DNA of 64,000 bases from Numida meleagris (Eukaryota > Chordata > Aves > Galliformes > Numididae), in NCBI RefSeq assembly GCF_002078875.1, contig NC_034411.1, forward strand, positions 33,498,260 through 33,562,259, written 5' to 3'. Positions 37,848-48,200 of this stretch are shown in pieces. The position numbers were made by a program, and so were the translations under genes. The notes under the pieces were generated by a model. The model did no database searches. It saw only the letters and a list, made by a program, of their open reading frames with translations, and was not told the DNA's origin. Positions within the stretch are counted from its first letter, which is position 1; each line of letters opens with the position of its first letter.

Positions 37848-37890
<43 letters not shown>
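37848..37890. repeat. 43-base T tract
   Basis: An uninterrupted run of 43 T, the longest homopolymer in the window. It could be the poly-A tail of a minus-strand retrocopy to its right or simple slippage growth. No TTTATT (reversed AATAAA) lies within the first 40 bp to the right, which weakens the retrocopy idea. Confidence 0.9.
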
Positions 37891-37894
<4 letters not shown>

Positions 37895-38904
37895 CACCAG
37901 AAAGATCTGCAAGGACATATTAATGTAGCTGATAATGTTTTCAGGCAGGCAAGGTAAGTAGCCTAATAGTCAGCATGCAAACTTTTCACTTTCCTATTCC
38001 TACAGCCTGGCAGTCTACCAGACTTCTACTTCTAGCCTGCCAGGCTTGCTGGCCTCTAGTTTGCTTAGCCAACTTTCTCGCTTGTATCATAGTTTGATGG
38101 GCTACCTCAGCTCACTGTGAGAAACAAACTAGAAAAGTCCTGTCCTCACTGAACAGTACATTGCACTTATCAGTTTTTGATCATTTTTGCCCGATAGCCC
38201 AACAAAAAGAAAGATTTAATATAGAAAACAAAATTTGTTTCCTAGCATCTCATTGCTCTTTGCATCATGAAATTAACAAGAAGAAATGTTGGTCTTCCAA
38301 CCAACAGGCTCAGTCACTAATCACATAAGTCTAGGGAGGCTGAAGATTTTCTTAGAGCTGGAAGGAAGTAGTAATTGTGACCAGGAGTTTTTGTGGTTAC
38401 AACAGAAAAATCTGCACTGCAACTCTTGGTTCTCTCAGCCAGACAGGGAATGGACACAGTGGTAGGCTGGTTCCAAACATGTCATCACTGGGAAGTTTAG
38501 GATACTGCCTTCTCTCTTTTCATCTCCTGACTTTTTATCCATCCTACTTGACCTAACTCTGAGCTACTTTCTGTTTTTTTCTCACCCGTAGCCATTTTTC
38601 AGTCCACTGCCAAAACCTTCAAAGGGCTCTCAAACTCTCTCTTTGATCACTTCTTTTCCCTGTTCTCAAGGAATCCGGGAATACTAACTTTACTTTCTGA
38701 AATTTCTTTGAAAGTGCTTCTCTATCACTTCATCTAAGAAATCGTGAGGTTTTTAGTGGTCAGGTTCGGGTTCATTATCCATAGAACCTGTATTTTGTTG
38801 ATATTTGCCTCAGGATAGTCTGTGACGAGGCATCAAAAATTAGAACACGATGAAAATTCACATGGAACTAAGGAAGACAGAAGCACGAAGGAAGGAGAAA
38901 AAAA

Positions 38905-38975
38905 TATCGTGCCAGTATTTAAAAAGAAGAGCAACAAAACTGATTACCTTCTAATGAGTCTAACCTGATCCAACA
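38905..38975 (+). mobile_element. Possible CR1 RT fragment, very old
   Basis: The sequence 'atcgtgccagtatttaaaaa' followed after about 15 bp by 'gattaccttctaatgagtct' resembles the start of the CR1 reverse-transcriptase domain (VPVFKKG...NYRPVSLT). The match is short and diverged. It may belong with the CR1 pieces that follow at 40 kb. Confidence 0.35.
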
Positions 38976-39984
38976 GAAACATTTTAGATGTGAATGTTAC
39001 ATGAGAAATCTGTTAATATGTGCTAAAATATAACTGAGTCAAATTTCCATTAACGTGACTGGAAATTATCAGGGGTTTGCTCCTAAGAAAGGAAGCCTTG
39101 CAGGTTCTCAGGGAAGGTAGATTTGCTGCTTAAACAAGGAAGGACTAGAAGAATTTTTTTTCTTTTCCTTCTTATGTTTTTTTTTTTTTTAACTTTTTAT
39201 ATCTCTAAACAGTGCATAAAGATCACAAGGAACTGTACCATTGTAAGCTATAAAATGGGACACTCTTACTTAGAGACAACCTCTTTAAATGCTATATTGG
39301 AAAATGTTTGCCTATAAGTTCCTAGCAGCAGTCAGCATTTGTAATGATGTAATTAGACTTGCCTCAGGCAGGCCCTGTAAGGCTAGTGTTTCATCATTAT
39401 TGGTTTAAATCTCTGATGTAATGATAGCAGGTATCACCATAAAGTCAGTGGTTTACCGTAGACAAGAGAACTATATACTGAAAAAATATTCATAAAAAGT
39501 AGGGCACACAGAAATAAAAGTAATTAAAATGAGGTTATCAACATTTTGGTAGAGAATAGAATTAAATGTTTGGGGCTAGAGGTTAATGATTTGCAAACTA
39601 AATCAAAGAATAACTGCATTTTACTCATGAGGAATGAAAAAATGAAAAGACAAGTAACATTTCCACAGTTCTCAAGTATTCTCTGTCTCTCTGTGGATTT
39701 CTCTTCTTCGGACTAATTATAAGAAGATGTTTTCTGGGTCTTGCCAAGTGACATTATTCAAATGAGGAGTCAAATGAAGTTCAAATCAAGAATTACTCCA
39801 AGATCACAAAACCACATCTCAGTGCTGTAACTTCCACTGCCATGCAAAACAAAACATCTTTGATATCAGTTGAATAACTACTGATATATTTCCCAGGAGG
39901 TCTTGTAATAAGGAAAGACACACCTAATGTATAAGAGACAAAAAATTATCAGCTATGAAAGAGCAAGAAGAAAGGAACTATAGG
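38976..39984. other. Non-coding stretch
   Basis: About 1 kb between two CR1 RT-like pieces. A T-rich run lies near 39176-39190. Nothing else is recognised. Confidence 0.4.
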
Positions 39985-40265
39985 GTGATCAGCTTCACCT
40001 TGGTCTCTAGGAAAACTGTGGAACAAGTCCCTGTGAAAGCTACTCTTGAGCACAGAAACAAGATGGTTGAGATAAAGTCCAGCATGGACTTTCACTAACC
40101 TGCCTTCTATAATTAAATGACTGGCTCATTTAATGTCATAAATGGACAATGGGAGACTGACCACCAGTTAACGTTTTTCATCTTGACTTCATCAAAGCTT
40201 TTGTTACTAGAGACTCCCACAGAATCCTTGTAGACAATCTGGGGACTTCCTAAGTAGCATTGTAT
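39985..40265 (+). mobile_element. CR1 RT-domain fragment, old
   Basis: A degraded piece of CR1 ORF2. Visible with frameshifts: YRVISFTLVSRKTVEQV (equivalent to YRPVSLTSVPGKIMEQI) and LDFIKAF..RDSHRILVDNL (equivalent to YLDFSKAFDTV.H.ILV.KL). It ends near 'ggggacttcctaagtagc'. The next CR1 block in order is found only after about 860 bp, at 41.1 kb. Confidence 0.65.
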
Positions 40266-41124
40266 CACTGAACGGCTTTTAAGATATTAATTCAAACATT
40301 TCCCTATACACCGTTGCTGATAAACTTCAAGATTATAACAATGGGAATGCACTGGACTCAGTGCTACTGCAATCACTTCAGTGGGTCTCCACAGAAACTG
40401 ATTCTGACCTAGTACACTGGGATCCTGGCAGTCCAGGAGAGGTTTTCTCCATATTCACACTATGGTAACAGAGCACAATTTAGGCCTTGTATTTAATGAT
40501 ACATGATATTTTTATTCCCTTTTAAGTAGGGAAAAATACCTTTTAGATTTCAGGAAAAAAAAAAAAAACTGCATCATAAAGTCAAGCTATTCCACTCTTC
40601 CAATACCACCAGGAGAAAATGAAAAAATGAAGGTTCACCGAGACTTCAGTCACATTTCCATTTTCACTAAAATTTTATCTTCCATTATCAGGTCCTTAAG
40701 CTACTACTTCTGGAACAAATAATTCCTAGACACAAGAGGCCTAGATGGATTATAAGCATTTGTACTCGAAGCAGAAGCACTAATGCTGTCAATGAACCCA
40801 TTTGTTTTCTTGCCCTTCTACTTTTCCTGCAAAACACTCAGAAAAAACATCTTGTCTTCACTCATGACCACTTTGAAAAAATACAATGGGGAAGTGTCAA
40901 GGTCATTTAACTGAAACACCAGCATAAAAAGCTGTTAAGTATGCGTTGACTCTCATAGGGAAACAAAGTAGCAAGTTACTTAGCAGAAAATAATGTAAAA
41001 GAAAGTTCTTCTGTCAATGTTTCAATTTCGATTGTGTGACTAAAGGACCCCCTGACATTTCCAACTGGAAAGTCCAGTATAAAGCCAGACAAAAACATAA
41101 TATAATGGGGAAACAACCAGGTGA
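40266..41124. other. Non-CR1 stretch between two CR1 RT pieces
   Basis: About 860 bp that I cannot align to CR1, with an A14 run at 40555-40568. It could be an insertion into one old CR1 or a spacer between two separate copies. No terminal repeats or target duplication are evident at its edges. Confidence 0.35.
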
Positions 41125-42130
41125 CAGGTCAGACTTAAAGGGTTATACTAAATGGGGTTGCACCAGGCTGGTAGCCAGTCTGCTGGGATTCCCCAGAGCT
41201 CCATTTTAGGGCAAGTTCTCTTTAAAGTTTTTGCAAATAATCTAGACACAGGACTTGAATTCATATTAAGTTTGAAGGTGATAATATTAAGGAGGAGCTG
41301 TTGACTCTCAAGGGTAGAGAGGCCGTGCAGAGAGATCTTAACAGACTAGGAATCCACCGATAACATGAGTTTACCAAGAGCATGCATCAGATCCCACACC
41401 CAGGATGGGGCAATCCTGGATATAGGGATAGACTGAGGGTGGGGGAAGAGGAGGAAGAGGCCAGAGAGCAGCCCCTCAGAAAGGGATGTGGGGGATCTGA
41501 CTGCTGGCAAGTTGAATTTGAGTCAGCAGTGCACCCTGGCAGCCCAAAGGGCCAATTGCACCCTGGGTGAGGTGCACCAACCCAGGGGAAGTTGTCCTGC
41601 CCTGCACCCTGTGGCCTCACCTCCAGCACTGGGTGCAGGTGGGGTGCCACAACATAAGAAAAACATAAAACTATGTGAGTCCAAAGAAAGGTTACAAAGA
41701 TGGTGAACGGCCTGTAGGGCAAGGTGTGTGAGGAGCTGCTGAGATCCCTTGGTGTATTCAGCGCAAATGAGCTGAGGGGAGGCCTCATGGCGACTGCAGC
41801 TCCTCACAAGGAGCAGAGGGGCAGCGCTGAGCTCTGCTCTCTGTGACAACGACAGGGCCCGAGGGAACGGCATGGAGCTGTGACAGGGGAGGGGCAGCTG
41901 GGGGTTAGGGACAGGTTCTGCACCAGAGGGCGGTGGGCATGATTCTCACTCCACGGTGCCCAGCTTCCCCCAGGCAGTGGTCACATCCACAGTCCTGCCA
42001 GAGTTCAAGAAGCATTTGGACAATGCTCTCAGAAACAGCGTTTGAATTTTGGGTGGTGCTGTGTGGAGCCTGGGGTTGGACTCCATGATCCTTGCAGGTC
42101 CCTTCCAGTTCAGGATATTCTATGATACTG
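41125..42130 (+). mobile_element. CR1, about 1 kb, old and 5'-truncated
   Basis: Block order follows CR1 ORF2 to the 3' end: a decayed RT segment (P-V-C-W-D-S-P-E-L region equal to the PQGS box), 'ggccgtgcagagagatctta', 'caatcctggatatagggata', 'agagcagcccctcagaaagg', 'agcagtgcaccctggcagcc', then 'gacagggcccgagggaacgg', 'gagttcaagaagcatttgga', 'ggttggactccatgatcctt' and the end 'gatattctatgatactg'. Many stops and frameshifts are present. The 3' end matches the subfamily seen on the minus strand at 17 kb. Confidence 0.88.
41921..41934 (+). promoter_or_regulatory. CTCF-like motif inside CR1
   Basis: CACCAGAGGGCGGT closely fits the CTCF core (CCASYAGRKGGC type). The related CR1 copies here read differently at this place, with a TGG or GTGG after GAGGG, so the GGGCGG form looks like a copy-specific change. 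Binding is not shown. Confidence 0.4.
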
Positions 42131-43734
42131 TAACCTGGAAGATGAGTAAACAGTAGTTTTTTACCATACCTTTGATATAACTATGTTAGCCTCAGACTGC
42201 AAAAGCAGGACAGATCGAAGTGTAACCTGTAAAGATGTAAGCTCAAACTCCATTTCCATTCCCAGACTTCATATGACCTATACAGGTTGTTTCACCTCCC
42301 CCCTCTCTGTTTCGTTTTTACAAAATGAGGGTCTTAACGATATTAAGAAGCAGCAGTACTTGTAAGACTGCTCTGCTAAATATTCAAACTAAATATCAGA
42401 TATTAAAGAAACAGATTTCATGAATACTAGCTGGCATATGAAATGTAGTCCAACTGGAATAAATTTCCAGAGTTCTTTATTTACCAGTACCTTTACAAGA
42501 ATAGCGCAGCTGTGGAGTTCGGAACTTGTGTTTTATACGCAGGTTTGTAATGAAGTAATGACCAGTGTATTTGCTTCAGCGGTTCCTCAGGTTTATGAAT
42601 TATACTGTAGTAGCATAACAGAATCAAAGACCAAGAAAGCCATAAGATTATTGTGAACTTCTGCTTGACTACAAATGCCAAACCAGCATGGCTAAGGCCA
42701 AGGAGACCATCAGACTGACACCTAATGCCACATGCTCACAGAAGCTTCCATTTCAAGAATGACTCCAAAAAACATCATTGTTCAATATCATTCAATAAAA
42801 TTGAACAAAGCTGTGCATTTATGAGTCACTCTCATCCGACCTCGCTTGAAAGTGACCTCCAAGGATTTCTGAGCACCAAATGCTGTTTACTTATGATAAC
42901 AAAATAAAAAAAAAAAAAAAAGAATAAAAGTTCTTTTTCATCACCCACAGAACATTTACAGAAGGATTTACTCAAAGCTAAAACACCAACGCTTTGTCAC
43001 AGTCCAGAGATTAACAGCCATACATTGGGGTACTGCACACAACACTCAAGTGACAAAGGAAAGATGCACTAATAGATTTGCACTGCTCAGATTTTATTGT
43101 GGATAGCATCCATGCTAAGCACAGAATTATTTATTTTCACAGTCCACAAATCACTCCACTCTCTAGACCAAGAGAACAATGAATGCCTATAATCGTTTCT
43201 TACTCATTAAATATAATTGAATCTCAATTTTGTTTCCAACAACTTTTTCAAGGTTATTAACCAGGTGAGATCTAAGTGGGTTGTTTGTGCCACTCAATAT
43301 CTCTTCCTTGTTTTTCATTTTTGTTCTTGTCTGACAGTTTTACAGAACAGCAATTATCAGCATATCCATAGTAGCAACATTGTGGCTATTAAAAATGTTA
43401 TAGTTCAGAGCAGTGTTTTTAATAATTCACCAGAGCCACATTTAAACTGGGCTGACTGTTCAGTAATTTTTTTTTTTAACCAAACTTTCTCTTTTCAAAT
43501 ACTTTGATAAAACATTTTAGACACAGATCCAGACTATTCTGGATTTTCTAAGAGAAGGTGTTTTCTTTTTCCCATATCCTCTACCGGCCGATTAGCGATT
43601 CAAATCTGAATATTCCCAGCATAATCAGCATTCTCTGTTTATAATACTCAATGATGTCTCTTGATGATGTTTGTGTTTATCAGTGTGCAATGCATGAAAT
43701 ATGTCCTAAAGTTTATGAAAAGTGAGGAAAGCTG
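42131..43734. other. Unique AT-rich non-coding stretch
   Basis: No gene or recognised repeat other than an A16 run at 42906-42921. Plus-strand frames of 78-96 codons (42420-42656, 43217-43507) have no recognisable domain. Confidence 0.45.
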
Positions 43735-43985
43735 AGTTCCAACATTGACCACTATTCTCTGGATATGATCTTACAATCAGTCCTTCGTCCATTGAATGGT
43801 CCACCCATCATATCCACATCTTTCTAATTTAGAGAGAGACATTTTATGGGGGATAGTGTCAAAGTCCTTACTGAAGTCCAGATTATTTCAGTGTCTCTTC
43901 CCTTATCCACTGACGCCATCGTAGAAGGCCACTAGATTGGTCAGGCAGGATGTGCCCATGGTTTTGGACAAAATACATTAAATAC
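43735..43985 (-). mobile_element. CR1 RT-domain fragment, minus strand, old
   Basis: On the minus strand, reading from 43985 down, the decayed frame gives SCLTNLVAFYDGVSG, then LDFSKDFDTIPHKMSLSKLERCGYDGWTIQW, then HIQRIVVN. These are consecutive reverse-transcriptase blocks of CR1 ORF2. Stops and frameshifts break it. Neither the catalytic FADD box nor a 3' UTR is present, so the copy is cut at both ends. Confidence 0.85.
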
Positions 43986-44751
43986 AAAAGACTAGGAAGG
44001 TATTCTTAACAACCACCAACCTCTAAAGCTAAAGCACGGCAATTTAAAAATGTATTAACACTAAATCACTGAGCAGTGCTGGGCAAGTTTTCAGATCCAG
44101 GTACAATTAATGACATCTAAAACCTATAAAGGTCTAAATCTTTTATTACATAGCAATTGTCTACCTGAAGTGGAAGTTACACTAGTTGTACTTTGAGACA
44201 CAAAGTTTGGGCAGCTTAAAAGTAGTAGTACAATACTAACTGGATCTAATATGAAACCATTTGTTTTAGCAGATCTTAGAAGTGAGTTAAAGATATATAA
44301 CCCACCCTTTTCATTTCCTGAATGTTCCAAGGGATATTTGTAACTGTGTCTCTTTGGCACTTTGACCATACATTTCAGATGTTCTAGTGGCGAGGGTGGA
44401 TGACAAGGAATGATGGATGGTCAACTACCTGATGGATAATGGCACTATTTTCCATTCCTAAAACTGAACCCAACATAATTAAAGTTTCTTTTCAATATTT
44501 TTCCTTCTCCGATGCTCACTGTCTTCGATTTCCCCAACTATCATGATTGTTCCCAATATACAATGGGCACTATTTATCAAAAATGACATTTTCAGATAAA
44601 AGCAGCTCAAGAATGTAAGTACAAAGACTACAGCACACAGAGTTCACTTCCACTATATTCACTGCATCGACCAGGCTGAACTTCTTAGGTAAGCAATGGC
44701 TTCCCCTGTCAATCAGTTCAAGACCTTTGCACTGACTCTTGCATTTCTGTT

Positions 44752-44755
<4 letters not shown>

Positions 44756-44787
<32 letters not shown>
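44756..44787. repeat. 32-base T tract
   Basis: An uninterrupted run of 32 T. It lies about 200 bp to the left of the end of a minus-strand open frame, the position a poly-A tail would have for a minus-strand retrocopy. No reversed AATAAA lies between them close to the tract. Confidence 0.9.
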
Positions 44788-44790
<3 letters not shown>

Positions 44791-44985
44791 GTCAAGAAGC
44801 AAGCAAGAGCAGACTTGCCCTGGAAGTCTGTGAAGCAGTTAATTGAGGGGGGCCTACTCAGTTCCACATTTGGTCACTTTTCCCTTTTCTTTGTTTGCTT
44901 CACTGAATGTCCACCCTACCCAGGTGCCTGTAGAAAATATATCATTCAAACATGAGGTTTTTTTCCAGAACACCCTGTAGAAACA

Positions 44986-45276
44986 TTATCGGCAATGTGG
45001 CACAATTACTCCTCTGAATAGAAAAACTAGGAAAATTACTATGAGAAGTGATCCCACTAAATGAAGTGTTTTCCTCACAGCTTTTATGTTTCTGATATCG
45101 AGTATGACAGTATTGAACATGTAGTGGTACTCGGGGGAGGGGGGGTCTCCCCAGCCCCCAGTTACAATCGTGAAATATTCCATAAGCATTTCCTTAACGC
45201 TCTTGTAATCCCATGGCACCACAAATTGATCTGAATCTAGCACTTCTTTTCCAGATGTTTTCCCTGTGTTCTCCAA
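44986..45276 (-). other. Unassigned open frame with hydrophobic C-terminus
   Basis: A 96-codon minus-strand frame starting at a TTG (internal ATGs exist further in), directly after an in-frame TAG, and ending TAA. The N-terminal half is polar (GKEVLDSDQF, DYKSVKEMLMEYF), followed by GGWGDPPSPEYHYM. About 20 residues near the end (VGSLLIVIFLVFLFRGVIV) would form one membrane helix. No start ATG near the beginning, promoter or splice site supports it. No family is recognised. It may be an exon remnant, a retrocopy or chance. Confidence 0.12.
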
Positions 45277-48200
45277 CTAATTTATCCACTGACACTTTCA
45301 TGCATGTCAAGGTTAGTTCTGATTAATAAATTTGCAGCAATTACAAGGCTTAGCTGTTACGCCTGTAAATAATTTTACTTTTTTTTTTTGCCTGCTTTTA
45401 ACAAAAGGCAACACCTTCACATGCTACTTTGATAACAGACTTAATTTGCTGAATGCAAGTCTCCCAAAATCCTGAAATCTAGCGTTCTCAAAGGGGATTG
45501 CAGGTGCTCAATGTCTATTTTACGCATTCAGCATCTAATTCAGTAAAACACTGAGAAGGGCTCACAAGTTGCAAATCCCAAAGTCATTTGAAAACCTTGA
45601 GTGATTGCACTCTTGTAAGAGAGGCATCCTAATGAAGTGATGACAGCTTGAATACTGAAAAAAGTTCTAAGCAAAGCTGTTTAGGGGTATATGGAGAAGG
45701 CACATTGCTAACTGTCATCCTGGAGATTCTAAATTAGTAAATTTTTACCCCACTAGCAGACATACTTTGTCATTTTGTTTTAACATAATCTATTCTGTGA
45801 CTCACGCAGCACGTTTATACCACCATCAGCCAGCTATGAGGACAATTGTACCTTCACAAAATGGAAAATCCTCAGATGTTAATAGAACCGTATAGATGGC
45901 AAGTTAATACAGTCTCAACATGTTCCCTGTTTAATTAAATACACAATACACTGTTTTCTAGCCAGAAGGTGTGTGCTTTCCATAATTCTGCAACAGGAAT
46001 GAAGCACAGAACTGAACAAGTTAGGCATTGCCACAAGCAAACATAAGGAGGACCATGAGAAAAGTTCAGACACATGAAAAAAAAGGAAACCTCAAGTTAA
46101 AAACAAGCCAAAACAAGTCTGAAATATGCAAAAATGCTGCTTCTGATTCAGTAATGTGCCATTTTTATAAAAGAATGCAGCAGCACATGATTTTCCACCA
46201 ATACTTTTCTTTTGGTTAGACATAACCAGTTGAAACTACAAATGTTTACACCTGATGAGAGCTTGGCTAAAGACTTTTAGGACTTTGTGAAAGCAGAAGA
46301 ATAGCATCATTACCTGCGTCTCTCCCTCCTACAAGAGTCCAGGACAAGATACTAAGTGATCCAATTCCACTGACAGTCACTTAGATCAAAGGTGGCCAGA
46401 AAATGCTTGGGTGGTTTACAGCACTAAAACTTCCACAATAATGAGGGTAAAAACAATACTTCCATCAAACTGATCCATGCAGAAGTTCAATTCATTATCA
46501 AAAAAGCAAAGTTGCTTTTGTTTCCAGCAGCCCAAAACTTAAACATGTTGCCTCAGGCCATCAGAGAGTGCGAAGGAGAAATCAATCTCAGAATGAAAAG
46601 TGTTGAGTTCTGTATGTATGTTTTTTTTCTGATGAGAAATAGAAAACATTTCAGCCAGAACTATTTTTTAAAATGCAAATAAAATAATTAGTTATAAGCT
46701 CAATCTTCTTTCTTTCAAAGAAGGTATTTTCTTCTTACATCAGCCAAAGCCTCTGCTGCATCAGATGCAAGTGTCATATCACGGACAAGATTAGTTCCTG
46801 CCTTGCTAATATTAAAGCAGTCTTTAGATGAAAACACAGCATGAAAACAACTCCATTAGGCTGTTTATCCAGAGAAAAAGTATAAGCCTATCTGCCAGAT
46901 ATTTCTGCAGACTTCCCTTCACTTTCAGCGATTTCAGGGCTTGTAAATCCAAGCCTGCAAACAAAGAACAGTCTGTTTGTTCCCTTGCCTGAAGTACAAA
47001 AATCAACACTGTAGAGAGCAGGCCTTTCTGGCACAGCGCTTCATTATATTCTACTTGAGACTTTGCTGACTTTTTCTCTAGCCATTCTTAACACATTCCT
47101 AAGATACACCTAAAGCATTAGTCAAATTGTGACATGTGAGCTATCAGGACAGAAGAGTGCTGGAGAGAGAAAGCCTGCAGACAGCTAAGCGGGTGAAGAT
47201 ATGCCTTTGAGAAGACACTTAATTGGCCTGTAAGAAGCAGCTAGTAGCTACAGCCCACAAAAAACACAGCACTGGAAAGCATTCATGATCTTGAATTGAA
47301 ATGTCCCAGATCCCGAAGGGTCTCTCCTGAAGCAATGCAAGGCAGTGGCAAGCACGTAAAACCTTTCAAGAAGTTCAGCTTAGGTTATTCCTCTAAATGA
47401 TAATGCCAATTATGTCGCTTCCACATGCAACAGACTCTGCTGATTTAAACAAGAAAGAATATTTAGCATTGAAATTCCTTTTCCCTCTCTATTCTTGTGT
47501 AGCACAGGTTACTTGCTTTTCTGACTCAGTAAGTTCTAAGGACAGGTATCCGAGCTGAGTTATTCCCTCTGTTCCTATATGCTTTTCTGTTCCCATAACC
47601 TCTTTCCTTTTTAAACCCTTCCCAAACCTCTCGTCTGACCACTCTCTCAACTTTCCCACTTTTTTATCATATTTGGAATAATTTCAATTTCTTCTCCACC
47701 ACTTCTCATATCTCCTTTCCATGTGCCAGTTTTGTGTTTTGCTTTTCACGTTTCTTTCTTAACAGCCCGTTCCAGTCACCCATTCTCATATACTCAATTT
47801 CTTGGGGGATTTTTCCACATTAAGACCAAAGAAGGCCAAATACAAATCTTAGGATTTATGTGCAAACAGGTGCTGAAAACTTCCAATTTCTATTGGCTTC
47901 AATAAGAAATAAGCCATTCAACAGCTAAGGATTTCAGATCATCACGGCTTTAAATAAGATCCCTATCAGTGGTATTCTAAATGCACATCTGGAGAAGTAT
48001 AATCCTACAAAACCTGAGCATTGTCAGCTTGGATATAATTTGCAATACGAAAACATGAGAATCAAATTGGTGTGAAACAAATCCAGTGATCGGACATTGT
48101 TGTTAAAATTCATTACCTAGCCTGTTTTGTCTTGTTGGGCTTTTTTGTGATTCCTTAGGTATGCTGTCCTCCAGATGCTGTTTCTATTTACTGTGTCTCA

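Larger units (their letters stand above)
26945..38904. other. Long unique non-coding stretch
   Basis: About 12 kb with no recognised gene or transposon. It holds homopolymers (A16 at 29828-29843, T15 at 36337-36351, A17 at 37743-37759, T43 at 37848-37890) and a (TG)n at 36207-36241. Positions 27900-28180 and 34370-34640 look unique and motif-bearing but I cannot call them. Open frames up to 111 codons (28525-28860) match nothing known. Confidence 0.45.
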
